From Carboxylicivirga linearis (GTDB lineage Bacteria > Bacteroidota > Bacteroidia > Bacteroidales > Marinilabiliaceae), in assembly GCF_018271995.1 (NCBI RefSeq), contig NZ_JAGUCO010000002.1:62001-126000 (forward strand): 64,000 nucleotides of DNA. The letters run 5' to 3'. The notes under the pieces were generated by a model. That model made no database searches, had not been told where the DNA came from, and worked only from the letters and a program-made list of their open reading frames with translations. Shown piece by piece: positions 1 to 10,009 of this stretch. The first letter of the stretch is position 1. Every line of letters begins with the position of its first letter. The translations under genes and the position numbers were made by a program.

Positions 1-890
1 AAGATATCTTCGCCATCTCTACTGTTCCAGTTCTCGATATGAGAGGCTTGTTCTTCATCCGGATTTTCTTCATAACTAAATTTCGAATCCATACCATCAA
101 TACGTGCCCATACACCAAATCTATTGGTAAAATTGTATTGTGAGAAAATGGAATAGGCATTTCTGTCATGTCCCTCGAAATAAGCATAATTCTCTTGATG
201 AGTATATTCCAGTCCAAGAGTGAATTCATCCAAATCGAATCCTATAAAACCGGTTAAGGATGCCAGGTGGATATCCAGACTTGAATAATCAGAATACAAA
301 CGTCCAATAATTTTACGGTCAGCAAACCAACCTGTAACACCTAAACTTCCACGAAAAGCATCGTCTTGTTGTAGTTGCTTGTAACCCTCACCATTAAACA
401 GGGCTAAGTCAACTGAGAAATTATCGTTTCTGTATTGGCCTGAGGCACCCACATCAGCACTAAAGTCGAATTTTTGTCTGTCTAGCATCGATGGCAGGAT
501 ATAACGCTTTCCCCACAAACGCTCTTGTACTTTAAACTGATAGGTGTCGTGCAGACCAAATGCCGCAAACCAAGGACCTTTTTCGTAGTACAAGGCTGCT
601 GTTTTAAAGAAAACATATTGCGATAGTGCGTCTTCAATAACAAATTCACTACCACCTACGTCAATTCTAACATGTGCTCTGAATTCTTCGGTTATCTGAT
701 AGCGATAACCCATGTAAGCTCTTTTAAGCTCAAAAGCTTTTTCATTGCTGTCACCAATAACATCGGTACTGAAATCGGTAAAGATTCTTCCTTCAATTCG
801 GCCACTAGGCTTGAATTCTTCATTCTGCTGGGCAAACACACAGCTAACCCACATGACCATTGCAGCCATGATAAGCATTGATTTTTTCAT
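1..890 (-). CDS. Outer membrane porin, phosphate-selective OprO/OprP-like (3' end cut off)
   Basis: The frame starts at ATG 888-890 and runs off the left edge, so only about the first 296 residues are present. It opens with a clear signal peptide (MKKSMLIMAAMVMWVSCVFA then QQN) and continues with alternating aromatic and polar strands typical of a beta-barrel, including a start GRIEGRIFTDF and the ELKRAYMGYRY motif seen in phosphate-selective porins. A perfect AGGAGG lies 4 bases before the ATG, which is unusual in this phylum. It follows the PiT phosphate transporter on the same strand, 124 bases downstream, which suggests that phosphate crosses the outer membrane here. Substrate is inferred from family and neighbour; a generic porin is the alternative. 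Confidence 0.75.
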   Translation of the reverse strand, partial: MKKSMLIMAAMVMWVSCVFAQQNEEFKPSGRIEGRIFTDFSTDVIGDSNEKAFELKRAYMGYRYQITEEFRAHVRIDVGGSEFVIEDALSQYVFFKTAALYYEKGPWFAAFGLHDTYQFKVQERLWGKRYILPSMLDRQKFDFSADVGASGQYRNDNFSVDLALFNGEGYKQLQQDDAFRGSLGVTGWFADRKIIGRLYSDYSSLDIHLASLTGFIGFDLDEFTLGLEYTHQENYAYFEGHDRNAYSIFSQYNFTNRFGVWARIDGMDSKFSYEENPDEEQASHIENWNSRDGEDI

Positions 891-969
891 TTTTCCTCCT
901 GATAAATTGTGATTTAACTTATTAGCCCAATTCCCAAAAGACTGAATAAATTAACTGTTACGAGTAATA

Positions 970-1001
970 TCAGGATGAAGTTTGTGCGAACTTCATCCTG
1001 A
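970..1001. other. Perfect 13-bp hairpin between the PiT and porin genes
   Basis: TCAGGATGAAGTT at 970-982 pairs perfectly with AACTTCATCCTGA at 989-1001 around the six-base loop TGTGCG. There is no T-run on either side, so it is a poor intrinsic terminator. In an operon, such hairpins can protect the upstream message or mark a processing site. It could let the transporter and the porin be expressed at different levels. Confidence 0.7.
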
Positions 1002-1014
1002 AAAGATAGTGTTA

Positions 1015-3267
1015 TTAGTTTTTCTGAAAATCTACAAAATCGCGCTGAGCTTTTACCAGGTTGATCAAATGAAGCAACAGGGTTTGTGTCTCATGTAAGA
1101 TGTTAAGGTATAATAAACTGGTTTTTGTTCCAGCTTTTGCTCCTTTTATACGTTTTAATTGCGCTTTACGGTAATCACGGATAGAAGAAAGTACTGTTTC
1201 TTGTTTATCTGTTAATTTTGATAATTTTTCGTAATTACCCTTTTTTATCATTGAAATGCTGTCACTAATAAAATCCTGAACAGCCACATTTAAATTATTA
1301 AGGTCTTCAAATTGTTCTGGTTTGAATACATTGTGGTTATTATCCAAATGCATATAGCATGGTTCAGATATATATGACAAACAATGAGCTGTTTCTCGCA
1401 AATAATCAATTACTTGTACATAATAAAGGCTTGAGTCGATCGATTGCTCCTGAAGCTTCATTACGGTTGGATACACGTTGTCTTTTAGCTTCTTAGCTTT
1501 TTTGTTGATTCCTATAACCTCTTTATTTGTGTTCTTTAATTTCTTTCTACTTTCAGCTTCAAAGTCATGTATTGTTTTTGAATATAAATCAGAAATACTT
1601 TGTAAAGTTTTGGTAACACTGCTGGTACATTTAGCTAATACTTTTTCAGCTGGTATTTCCTCTTCAACTTCTTCAATTTCGTATTCAGACACTTCGGTTT
1701 CGGTAGTTGCTTTTTTAGGCATTAAATGAGTTCTGAATACCATAAACAGAGCAAATAGTATCAAAACTGCAATAATCCATAGTCCGGCTACCGAAATAAG
1801 CATTGCCATAACAAACGCTGCAGTAAAGGCTGAGAAGGCAGTAAAGAACCATCCACCAATTACTGAAAGAACTCCGGTGATACGGTAGACAGCACTTTCG
1901 CGGCCCCAGGCACGGTCTGCCAATGAACTACCCATAGCTACCATAAAAGTTACATAGGTAGTTGACAAAGGTAATTTCATATTGGTTGCCAGTGAAATAA
2001 GTATACTTGCTACCACCAGATTAACAGAAGCTCTTAGCATATCAAAAGCAGGAGCTTCTTTACCAAGTTTTTTACGTCTTTCTTCGTAGTTAGTAGAATC
2101 GAACTGCTTGTTAATTCTTGTGCTTAAACCTTTAGGTAATACATTTTCAATTGCCTTGGAAGTGTTGATTGAACTACGAACAATTGAACGAGCCAACATT
2201 GATGATCCAAAACGTTCGTCACCTTCTTGCTGGCGACTTAAGTCTAATGATGTTTTAACAACAGCTCTGGCTTTTTTAGAAGTCCACAGTGTTATAACCA
2301 TTATTATACCGGCAATCAAAAGCATATAAGTAGGGGTAGCTACTTTACCTGCTAAAGCTTCCATACTAACACTTCCGGGTTCCATACCTGCCTTTTGAAA
2401 TACATGGAACGATTCAAAACCTGCTAATGGTACACCAATAAAATTAACCAAGTCGTTACCGGCAAATGCCATTGCTAAAGCAAAAGTACCTGCTAATACA
2501 ATTACTTTAAGTATGTCTAACTTGAATATTAATTTCAGAATTTGAAGTAAAACGGTCCATCCCACAAAGCTGGCTGCAATAATGGTCATGCCATTTGCTT
2601 TAATCCAATCTTTAGAGGCGGCATCCATGAAAGAGGCACTTTTAGCACCTTTTACCAAAATAAAGTAGGTAATAGCTGTAATGGCAATACCTCCGTATAT
2701 TGCTCCGAAATAACTGATTCGCTTATCGTAATCAAACGAAAAAATCAAACGGGTGATATACTGCACAATTGCTCCAACCGAGAATGAGATCACCACCGAA
2801 AGCAATATTCCTGAGATAATTGCTAAGGCTTTGGCAGTATTAATGTACTGACTCACATTCATACTAGGATCATTGCTTACCTTAATTATAGATACTGCAA
2901 CTGCCGCACCCAAAATTTCGAATACAATAGATACTGTAGTGGAAGTGGGCATTCCAAAGGTGTTAAATAAATCGAGCAGAATAACATCAGTAATCATTAC
3001 TGCTAAAAAGATGATCATTATCTCATCAAAGAAGAAGAACTGGGGATTAAAGATCCCTTTTCGGGCTACCTCCATCATACCACTTGAGAAAGTGGCACCA
3101 AACAGAATACCTAACGCGGCGACCACCATAATAATAGTGTATGGGGCTGCTTTAGCACCAATAGCTGAATTTAGAAAATTAACAGCATCGTTGCTAACAC
3201 CAACGATTAAGTCAGATATGGCTAATGCAAATAATACAATAACCAGAATTAAATAGATATTTTCCAT
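1015..3267 (-). CDS. PiT-family inorganic phosphate transporter with C-terminal PhoU-like domain
   Basis: This 750-residue inner membrane protein belongs to the PiT (phosphate:cation symporter) family. The N-terminal GVSNDAVNFLNSAIGAKAAP and the second, internal AFAGNDLVNFIGVPLAG are the duplicated PiT signature. About 10-12 hydrophobic segments fill residues 1-520. Residues from about 530 to 750 are soluble, charged and helical (for example YYVQVIDYLRETAHCLSYI) and resemble PhoU/DUF47 domains, as in other long Bacteroidota PiT proteins. The longest frame begins at TTG 3270; I chose ATG 3267. A good -7 box lies at 3301-3308. The porin downstream is probably co-transcribed. The role is phosphate uptake; the tail may regulate it (inference). 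Confidence 0.88.
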   Translation of the reverse strand: MENIYLILVIVLFALAISDLIVGVSNDAVNFLNSAIGAKAAPYTIIMVVAALGILFGATFSSGMMEVARKGIFNPQFFFFDEIMIIFLAVMITDVILLDLFNTFGMPTSTTVSIVFEILGAAVAVSIIKVSNDPSMNVSQYINTAKALAIISGILLSVVISFSVGAIVQYITRLIFSFDYDKRISYFGAIYGGIAITAITYFILVKGAKSASFMDAASKDWIKANGMTIIAASFVGWTVLLQILKLIFKLDILKVIVLAGTFALAMAFAGNDLVNFIGVPLAGFESFHVFQKAGMEPGSVSMEALAGKVATPTYMLLIAGIIMVITLWTSKKARAVVKTSLDLSRQQEGDERFGSSMLARSIVRSSINTSKAIENVLPKGLSTRINKQFDSTNYEERRKKLGKEAPAFDMLRASVNLVVASILISLATNMKLPLSTTYVTFMVAMGSSLADRAWGRESAVYRITGVLSVIGGWFFTAFSAFTAAFVMAMLISVAGLWIIAVLILFALFMVFRTHLMPKKATTETEVSEYEIEEVEEEIPAEKVLAKCTSSVTKTLQSISDLYSKTIHDFEAESRKKLKNTNKEVIGINKKAKKLKDNVYPTVMKLQEQSIDSSLYYVQVIDYLRETAHCLSYISEPCYMHLDNNHNVFKPEQFEDLNNLNVAVQDFISDSISMIKKGNYEKLSKLTDKQETVLSSIRDYRKAQLKRIKGAKAGTKTSLLYLNILHETQTLLLHLINLVKAQRDFVDFQKN

Positions 3268-3300
3268 CAAATAATGTATTTAGAATTCTTTTTCGCGGGG

Positions 3301-3308
3301 CAAACATA
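3301..3308 (-). promoter_or_regulatory. Promoter -7 box for the phosphate transporter
   Basis: On the minus strand this reads TATGTTTG, a full match to the Bacteroidota -7 consensus TAnnTTTG. It lies 34 bases before the chosen ATG. No clear -33 TTTG is visible at the usual distance. Confidence 0.5.
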
Positions 3309-3471
3309 GTTAGTGTTGTTAATTCTAAGGTTGAATTAAAATTAAACGAATGTTAATTTTGTGTTAACTCGATGAATTTAGGCAATAAATATGGAGTAAA
3401 CAAGATCAGCTTAAATCAGAAATTACACATATTTAACCTAATACTGTTCTTAGATTCTTAAAAGGTTTTTA

Positions 3472-3479
3472 TACTTTTG
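3472..3479 (+). promoter_or_regulatory. Promoter -7 box for the LysE-family gene
   Basis: TACTTTTG followed by CC matches TAnnTTTG. It gives a leader of about 70 bases before the ATG at 3556. No -33 element is clear. Confidence 0.4.
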
Positions 3480-3555
3480 CCAGACTTTTTGCCGAACTTG
3501 CAGAGGGGATATCCTGCGGAAATTGATTAAATTAGGCATTAACAGATTGGAATAA

Positions 3556-4203
3556 ATGAGTTTAAAATATATAATAGATGGTATAATAATTGGAATTTCA
3601 GCATCGATACCTTTAGGGCCGATTGGAGTTTTAGTTATTCAACGTACACTTAATAAAGGAAGGTTGTCGGGTTTTTTCTCTGGGTTGGGAGCTGCTTTAT
3701 CCGATACTATCTATGCTATTATTGCTGGTTTTAGCCTGTCGTTTATTGTCGGTTTTATTGAAACACAGATGTTGTGGATTCAAATTATTGGTGCATTGGT
3801 ATTAATAGGTCTCGGTTTAAAAATCTTTTTTAATAATCCGGCAGTTCAGTTACGCAGACAAAAGAAACGTAGCTCTAGTTTGTTTCAGGATTTTGCCTCA
3901 ACATTTATATTAACCATAGCCAATCCTTTGGCTGTATTTTTGTTTTTGGCTTTTTTTGCAGGATTTCGGGTGGTAGAAGCCAAACAAGAATTGTTTGATA
4001 GGTTTCTATTGATTTTAGGGGTGTTTGTTGGAGCCAGCACTTGGTGGTTTAGTTTGAGTTCGTTAATAAACACACTACGTTCCAGAATTAATCTACGCAG
4101 GCTGTTTTGGTTGAATAAAATTGCCGGGAGCGTGATTATAATACTTGTTTGCGTGGCATTTATGGTGTGGGTGAGCAAAGAGTATATTTGGGTAAACCCT
4201 TAA
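3556..4203 (+). CDS. LysE-family translocator (amino acid exporter)
   Basis: A 215-residue membrane protein with about six hydrophobic segments. The N-terminal ISASIPLGPIGVLVIQRTL matches the LysE/RhtB signature (PxGP followed by a small-residue helix), and TIANPLAVFLFLAFFAGF is the second family motif (NP near the fourth helix). LysE proteins export amino acids or related small molecules from the cytoplasm; the substrate cannot be told. It is a single gene. Its stop codon overlaps the stop of the convergent thioesterase gene by 3 bases, so no spacer exists between them. Confidence 0.82.
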   Translation: MSLKYIIDGIIIGISASIPLGPIGVLVIQRTLNKGRLSGFFSGLGAALSDTIYAIIAGFSLSFIVGFIETQMLWIQIIGALVLIGLGLKIFFNNPAVQLRRQKKRSSSLFQDFASTFILTIANPLAVFLFLAFFAGFRVVEAKQELFDRFLLILGVFVGASTWWFSLSSLINTLRSRINLRRLFWLNKIAGSVIIILVCVAFMVWVSKEYIWVNP

Positions 4204-4604
4204 AAGAATTTCTCCATTAACGTTTTCAAAACAACCGGTATTCTTGTTGGTTTTCTTGTGTCAGCATTCATAAAAGCAAGCTGACAATATCCTTGGTTTA
4301 TTAATTCGCCGTGTTGATTGTGAATTGTGTGATCGAAACGGATTTTTGCTGTGGGCATTTCTTTAACTACTGAATGTATGGTAAGGGTATCTTCGAAGTG
4401 TGCTGGCTTAAAATATCTCGAATAAAGATCAACCAGCGGCATCATAATTCCTTGCTCCTCCAGGAGGCTGTATGACATGCCTAACTTTCTTAGCCAATCA
4501 GTACGACCAATTTCGTAGTAACTTGGATAATTAGCATTGTTTACAATACCCATTTGATCTGTTTCGCCATACCTAACTTGTATGATACTGGTACATTCTA
4601 TCAT
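4200..4604 (-). CDS. Acyl-CoA thioesterase, YbgC/FadM-type hotdog fold
   Basis: The 134-residue length and the motif RYGETDQMGIVNNANYPSYY fit the 4-hydroxybenzoyl-CoA thioesterase family: the Asp in ETDQMGIV is at the usual catalytic position, followed by the NxxYxxYxE-like helix. It hydrolyses acyl-CoA thioesters in the cytoplasm; chain preference is unknown. Its start overlaps the end of the SDR gene by four bases (ATGA), so the two are translationally coupled and likely act in the same lipid-related step. Confidence 0.87.
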   Translation of the reverse strand: MIECTSIIQVRYGETDQMGIVNNANYPSYYEIGRTDWLRKLGMSYSLLEEQGIMMPLVDLYSRYFKPAHFEDTLTIHSVVKEMPTAKIRFDHTIHNQHGELINQGYCQLAFMNADTRKPTRIPVVLKTLMEKFF

Positions 4605-5410
4605 TTAAAAGGAGAATTAGGTTCTTTTGCCATATGATAGAAGGTTAATTTTCGGAGTAGAGCAGGCGCAAATTTCTTCAGAAAAACAGTGAACTTCCCT
4701 TCAAGAAATGTTAATACCAAGGTAGATTTACGCTTGATTATAGCATTAGCCATATGAACCGCTACATCTTCAGCTTTCATCATCTTATCCTCTTTTCTTG
4801 GAGTATTTCCCTGACTGCTTCCATTTGCTGTTAAAGCAACTTTTCTAACATTGGATGCGGTAAAACCTGGAGCAGCTATCAAAACATGTAACCCGGCTTT
4901 TAAATTTTCTACCCGAAGAGCTTCTAAAAATCCATGAATAGCAAATTTGGATGAAGAATAGCCTGTACGGCCAGGTAAACCAACATAACCAGCAATGGAT
5001 GATACTCCTACAACCGATCCTTTTTGTTCTAATATATAAGGTAATGCATATTTGGTAGAATAAACTGTTCCCCAAAAATTAACATCCATTATTTGCTTTA
5101 TTACTTTTAAATCAACGTCTTTAAAAGTGGCGCGCATGGAGATGCCAGCATTATTAAAAAGGATATCAATCTTTCCAAAGTGTTTTATCGTTTCGTCAAC
5201 CATATTCTTACAATCCTCCTCAATACTAACATCCGTTTTAACGGTGATAACATCAGAACCTTTAGATTGTAATTCAGATTTGATCTCGTCTAATTTATCA
5301 GCACTGCGGGCTGCCAAAGTAAGTTTTGCTCCTCGTTTAGCAAATTCACGAGCACATGCTAAACCTATTCCGGAAGAAGCCCCTGTTATGATAATGACCT
5401 TATTCTGCAT
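4601..5410 (-). CDS. Short-chain dehydrogenase/reductase
   Basis: A 269-residue classical SDR. The Rossmann motif TGASSGIG is at residues 9-16, NNAG at about 88-91, and the catalytic Ser-Tyr-Lys is visible as VSSIAG followed by GYSSSKFAIHG. It resembles the DltE/YqjQ-like subgroup of SDR with a hydrophobic C-terminal third (TFLEGKFTVFLKKFAPALLRKL) that may touch the membrane. It reduces or oxidises an unknown carbonyl substrate with NAD(P)H. It is the first gene of a two-gene operon with the thioesterase. Confidence 0.88.
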   Translation of the reverse strand: MQNKVIIITGASSGIGLACAREFAKRGAKLTLAARSADKLDEIKSELQSKGSDVITVKTDVSIEEDCKNMVDETIKHFGKIDILFNNAGISMRATFKDVDLKVIKQIMDVNFWGTVYSTKYALPYILEQKGSVVGVSSIAGYVGLPGRTGYSSSKFAIHGFLEALRVENLKAGLHVLIAAPGFTASNVRKVALTANGSSQGNTPRKEDKMMKAEDVAVHMANAIIKRKSTLVLTFLEGKFTVFLKKFAPALLRKLTFYHMAKEPNSPFK

Positions 5411-5782
5411 TGTTAATTCTATTATAGGTTGTGAAATTAATCAAATGATACGGAAAAGCTGATTTCGTTTTCGGTTTTTTATGAAAAAATAGAGGATAGA
5501 CATTGTGCTCATACGTGTTTTGAGTTAGTGTTCTTTTAAGATTTAAGAGTTTGGTTGAATTATGTGTTAATATACAGATATTTAAATGGGTTTTGCGATT
5601 ATTAAATTATTTGAACATAAATGTAGAAAGTTTAAATATTGCTAATAATGAGACAAATGCGTAACTTATAAAACAGATACAAGTATATGTTTGGATTATC
5701 AAAGGGGGGCTGTTATATCGCATTCAAATCTGATAATTATACTTAATTACAAAAAGAATTACGTAATTTTTAATAGGGGAAA
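5411..5782. other. Divergent intergenic region, 372 bases
   Basis: AT-rich spacer between the SDR operon (minus) and the chemoreceptor (plus). Apart from the promoter box at 5686-5693 I see no gene, repeat or strong hairpin. No full TAnnTTTG is visible for the minus-strand operon. Confidence 0.6.
5686..5693 (+). promoter_or_regulatory. Promoter -7 box for the chemoreceptor
   Basis: TATGTTTG matches TAnnTTTG. The leader would be about 80 bases long. No clear -33 TTTG is visible. Confidence 0.4.
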
Positions 5783-7624
5783 ATGGAAAAAAGTATTCTT
5801 AAATCCAGGTTAGCACGTAGAATTTATCTATCAGTTACTATCTCAATTACAATTTCTGTATCCATATTAATTGTATTATCAACATACTTTAATTATACCG
5901 AGATAAAAGAAAATACAATTAACGAGTTAGCGTCAATTTCATATGAAAGGAGTAAACATTTCGATTCTAAGTTGGATGATTTAAAATTGTTAGCTCAGTC
6001 TATTTCAGATGATTTATATATTCATCAATATTTTAAAGAGCGCAGTACAGGAGAAGTTGATGAAAACAAACGTTTGATGATTAGTGATATGTTGCATCAT
6101 GAATTGCAGATGCAAAGTAAAATAATGGAAAACATCTTTTTTACATTTGATGGGATTGTAACTATCGATGGTTTGAAAGGAGCAACCGTTGGATATAATG
6201 CCAAGGAGGATGAAAATAATACATGGTATAAAGATACATATCAAAAACGACAGGCATCATTAGGAGATATAACTATGTCTCCAATCACCGGAGATCCAGT
6301 TGTTTTAGTTAGTAATCCGTTGGTAAATGAAAACGATGAACTATTATCGCTTTTTGCAATAGCAGTAAAACTAAATGGTTTTTCACTAGATATTTTAGAT
6401 AATATGAACAATAAAAGTTACCAAACTATTATTGTTGATCAAAAAGGTAATGTGATTGCATCACGTGATACCTCAATGATATTTAAACTTAATATAAATC
6501 TGAGTGAGGAGGAGGTTGGAAGTTTAACTGAAAAAATGAAAGTAAAAAATAGCGGAGATGCTTTTTTTAGTTTACAAGATGAAGAGTATATAGGCGTATT
6601 TAATAAAATGGAAAATAACTTATATGCTATAACCTATTCTCCAATTGAAGTTTACCAGAAACCCATTAGAATTAATATTATTGGATCAATTGTATCGTTG
6701 CTTATATTTATTCTGCTAGGTAGTACTTACGCCTATTTTCTATCCGCTCGTGTAACTCGTCCAATCTTAAAACTGAATGACCTTATCAATAGAATGTCAA
6801 AAGGAGACCTGTCTGGGAAGTCAGATGTTGATACTAAAGATGAGTTAGGTGATTTATCTAAAGCATATAATGTGATGGTAGATAAACTTACCGAGATTGT
6901 AGATGGTATTCAGAATAGTGCCGGACAAATTGAAAATGGTACTTCAGAAATAGCTAAGAGTTCTATGGGAATTTCTCAAGGTGCTACAGAACAAGCGTCA
7001 TCATTGGAAGAAATATCATCGGTTGTAGAAGAAATTACAGGCTCTATTGGGCAAAATACAGATAACTCGGTTAATACAGATAAAATATCGCGCAATGCAG
7101 CTATCGAAATGGCTGGAGTGAAAGAAGAATCAGCCAAGGCTGTGGAAGCTAATCAAGCCATTTCGGAAAAGATTAAAATTATATCAGACATTGCAGCACA
7201 AACTAATATATTGGCATTGAATGCTGCCGTTGAAGCTGCCAGGGCAGGAGAGCACGGAAAAGGATTTGCTGTGGTTGCTGTTGAAGTACGAAAATTGGCA
7301 GAACTAAGTAATGGAGCAGCCAAAGAAATTGTTGATCTCGCTAATCAAAGTTATCATTTGTCGCAAAGCTCATTAGACAGATTAACGGAATTAATGCCAC
7401 AGATTGAAAAAACATCTGATTTGGTTCAGGAAATTGCAGCTGCTAGCCAAGAGCAGAATAATGGTGTTAATCAAGTGAATGGTGCTATTCAGGAATTGAA
7501 TAATGTAACACAACAAAACTCAGTTGCATCAGAAGAGTTGGCATCATCGTCTGAAGAATTAGCTTCGCAAGCAGTTAGTTTAACCGAGGCGATAGCCTTT
7601 TTTCAAACAAAAGAAAATAAGTAG
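5783..7624 (+). CDS. Methyl-accepting chemotaxis protein
   Basis: A 613-residue transmembrane chemoreceptor. A first membrane helix lies at about residues 12-33, then a periplasmic sensor of about 260 residues (dCache-like, inferred from size and strand pattern), a second helix at about 293-318, a HAMP domain ([23 protein letters not shown]) and a signalling coiled coil. The conserved hairpin tip is intact: [18 protein letters not shown] and [15 protein letters not shown]. It should bind CheA/CheW and bias motility or another Che output. No other che gene is in the window. The ligand is unknown. It is monocistronic, with its own promoter box and a strong terminator. Confidence 0.93.
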   Translation: MEKSILKSRLARRIYLSVTISITISVSILIVLSTYFNYTEIKENTINELASISYERSKHFDSKLDDLKLLAQSISDDLYIHQYFKERSTGEVDENKRLMISDMLHHELQMQSKIMENIFFTFDGIVTIDGLKGATVGYNAKEDENNTWYKDTYQKRQASLGDITMSPITGDPVVLVSNPLVNENDELLSLFAIAVKLNGFSLDILDNMNNKSYQTIIVDQKGNVIASRDTSMIFKLNINLSEEEVGSLTEKMKVKNSGDAFFSLQDEEYIGVFNKMENNLYAITYSPIEVYQKPIRINIIGSIVSLLIFILLGSTYAYFLSARVTRPILKLNDLINRMSKGDLSGKSDVDTKDELGDLSKAYNVMVDKLTEIVDGIQNSAGQIENGTSEIAKSSMGISQGATEQASSLEEISSVVEEITGSIGQNTDNSVNTDKISRNAAIEMAGVKEESAKAVEANQAISEKIKIISDIAAQTNILALNAAVEAARAGEHGKGFAVVAVEVRKLAELSNGAAKEIVDLANQSYHLSQSSLDRLTELMPQIEKTSDLVQEIAAASQEQNNGVNQVNGAIQELNNVTQQNSVASEELASSSEELASQAVSLTEAIAFFQTKENK

Positions 7625-7650
7625 TACAATTTATAATTACAATATTTTGA

Positions 7651-7679
7651 GGACTGTTCATCTGAGCAGTCCTTTTTTT
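7651..7679 (+). terminator. Intrinsic terminator after the chemoreceptor
   Basis: GGACTGTTC pairs with GAGCAGTCC (one G-T pair) around loop ATCT, followed by TTTTTTT. Confidence 0.85.
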
Positions 7680-7808
7680 GTGTTTAAATACGAGTATTTA
7701 TACCTGATTAACGATTCATCTTAACAAATCAACCGTTCGTCGTGCTTTTTTTCGATAGGCGCGTTGAGTGCTTCATCTTTGAGTCATCAAATTAAAAGAA
7801 GCACAAAG

Positions 7809-9944
7809 ATGAGGATTCAAATAGTATTAATAATTACAGTTTTATTGATATCGGGGCAATGGCTGTATGGTCAAACCAGTGTTTCAGGCAAGGTAACGTC
7901 TAATGTCGGTGAAGCATTGATTGGAGTAAATATTTCAATTGTGGGTACTTACAATGGGACCATAACTGATGAGAATGGGCTGTTTGATTTGGAAGTTGAT
8001 GATTTGAATGGAAAAGAGCTTGCGGCTAGCTATATTGGCTATAAAACACAGGTAATTGGTTTAGATGGTAAGCACAAGTATCTTTTAATAAAATTATCTG
8101 AAAGTGTTGCCAGCTTAAATGCAGTTACTATCACAGCAGGTTCTTTTGCGGCAGACGATAAGCAACGTGCATCGGTATTGGAGCCTTTGGATATTTATAC
8201 CACGGCAGGTTCATTAGGTGATATTAATGGAGCTTTAAAAACCTTACCAGGAACTCAATCTGCTTCTGACGACGGACGACTATTGGTAAGGGGAGGAGCT
8301 GCTTCAGAAACCAGTGTTTATGTTGATGGTTTATTAGCCGCCAAACCATTTACCTCCAAAGTGCCTGATTTGCCTTCGAGAGGCCGATTCTCACCTAGTT
8401 TATTCAGTGGAACGGTGTTTAGTACCGGAGGTTATAGTGCTGAATATGGTCAGGCCTTGTCTTCTGTTTTAGTTCTTGAGTCGAATGATGTAGCTGTTGA
8501 GGAAGTTACAGGTGTTTCTTTAATGACAGTTGGTGGTGATTTGTCAAAAACATGGTGTACAAAAAACAGATCTACTTCATTGAGTGTGGGTTATATGAAT
8601 CTGGCTCCGTATTATGCATTGGTTAATAATCGATTAGATTGGACGAAACCAGGAGAGTCGGAAAGCCTGAATTTTATGCATCGTAAGAAATTTGAGAACG
8701 GTGGTCTTTTAAATATATTTTCGAATGCCGAATATGGAAACAGAGCTTTTAATACTATTCTGAATGATGAAAAAGCCAGCATCGAAAATCAAAATGGAAA
8801 TATTTATTTGAATGTAAATTACTCATTGCCTTTAGGTGATAAAAGTTTGCTAAAGAGTGGTGTTGCAACAACCTATAATAACGATCGACAATTGGCTGGC
8901 ATTCATCGAACCCAAGAAAACGAGGTAAATGTTGAAGGTAGAGTGACTTTTGTAACACAACTAAGTGATGGAATTGAGCTGAAAACAGGTATATCTGATG
9001 CATTTACCAATTACGAAGATCATTACAATCAAATTCAAGGCGAAACAAACTGGAATGGTCGGTATAAAGATCATATTATTGGTGCTTTTGCTGAACCGGA
9101 AATAAAAATAACTTCCCGATTTGCCGTCCGACCTGGAGTGCGTTATGAATATTCCACTTATCTGGAAAAACAGAATTTATCACCACGTTTGGCAACAGCT
9201 TATCGATTGGGAAAAGAATCGCAATTATCGTTGGCTTATGGGCAGTATTTTCAAAATCCGGTTGCTGACTATTTGAAATTTGGGTCTGATTTTCAATACG
9301 AAAAAGCTTCGCATTACATTATGAGTTTTCAAACGGGAAGTTTAAGAGAACGTTTGTTGCGAATGGAAGCCTATTATAAAGATTACTATCATTTGGTGAC
9401 TTATACCAGAGGTTCTCATCCTTACGATGGTAGCTATAAAAACGATGGTTTCGGTTATGCTAAAGGTATTGATGTCTTCTTTCGCGATCGCAAAACCTTT
9501 ATTGGTACAGATTATTGGATATCCTATTCGTACATCGATACCAAACGATTATTTGAAGATTATCCGGTTGAAGCTACTCCTGATTTTGTTGCAAACCATA
9601 CTGTATCGGCTGTTGCTAAATATTTTATAGGAGCTATTCATACGCAGGTGGGTGCTGCCTGGACAACAGCATCAGGCAGACCTTATCATCAACCGGGAGA
9701 TACTGATTTTATGAGTCGTAAAGCAGCTATTTACAATAATCTGAATCTTAACCTTAGTTATCTAACACAGATTGCAGGATACTCAACTATTGTACATTTC
9801 TCAATATCAAATGTTTTGGGCAGTAAGCAATTGGTAGGTTATCAAACTATTGCCAATTATGATGGAGGACAGGATTATCTGATGCCTTTACTACCTGATA
9901 TCAAGCAGTTTGTGTTCCTGGGTGTGTTTATATCAATTAAGTAG
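7809..9944 (+). CDS. TonB-dependent receptor with N-terminal carboxypeptidase-like domain
   Basis: An outer membrane TonB-dependent transporter of 711 residues. Signal peptide (MRIQIVLIITVLLISGQWLYGQ), CarboxypepD_reg-like domain at about 25-105 (VSGKVTSNVGEALIGVNISI, then TDENGLFDLEV), plug domain at about 130-240 (LLVRGGAASETSVYVDGLL), then a 22-strand-type barrel ending in VFLGVFISIK. The longest frame starts at TTG 7764, but the signal peptide begins at ATG 7809, which I chose. It leads an apparent operon with a secreted helical protein and a LytS/LytTR system. It lacks a SusD partner, so siderophore, metal or vitamin uptake is more likely than glycan uptake (inference). Confidence 0.92.
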   Translation: MRIQIVLIITVLLISGQWLYGQTSVSGKVTSNVGEALIGVNISIVGTYNGTITDENGLFDLEVDDLNGKELAASYIGYKTQVIGLDGKHKYLLIKLSESVASLNAVTITAGSFAADDKQRASVLEPLDIYTTAGSLGDINGALKTLPGTQSASDDGRLLVRGGAASETSVYVDGLLAAKPFTSKVPDLPSRGRFSPSLFSGTVFSTGGYSAEYGQALSSVLVLESNDVAVEEVTGVSLMTVGGDLSKTWCTKNRSTSLSVGYMNLAPYYALVNNRLDWTKPGESESLNFMHRKKFENGGLLNIFSNAEYGNRAFNTILNDEKASIENQNGNIYLNVNYSLPLGDKSLLKSGVATTYNNDRQLAGIHRTQENEVNVEGRVTFVTQLSDGIELKTGISDAFTNYEDHYNQIQGETNWNGRYKDHIIGAFAEPEIKITSRFAVRPGVRYEYSTYLEKQNLSPRLATAYRLGKESQLSLAYGQYFQNPVADYLKFGSDFQYEKASHYIMSFQTGSLRERLLRMEAYYKDYYHLVTYTRGSHPYDGSYKNDGFGYAKGIDVFFRDRKTFIGTDYWISYSYIDTKRLFEDYPVEATPDFVANHTVSAVAKYFIGAIHTQVGAAWTTASGRPYHQPGDTDFMSRKAAIYNNLNLNLSYLTQIAGYSTIVHFSISNVLGSKQLVGYQTIANYDGGQDYLMPLLPDIKQFVFLGVFISIK

Positions 9945-10009
9945 AGAGTAGATATTAGTCAGTGGTCAGTAGATAAAAATGAATATTAATTACATTAAAA
10001 TTTATACAG

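Noticed and set aside
7764-7808. Longer TonB receptor start at TTG
   Set aside because: The extension is not signal-peptide-like; the signal peptide begins at ATG 7809.
9945-10009. Low-complexity AGTCAGTGGTCAGTAG as a repeat element
   Set aside because: Too short and degenerate to support a repeat family.
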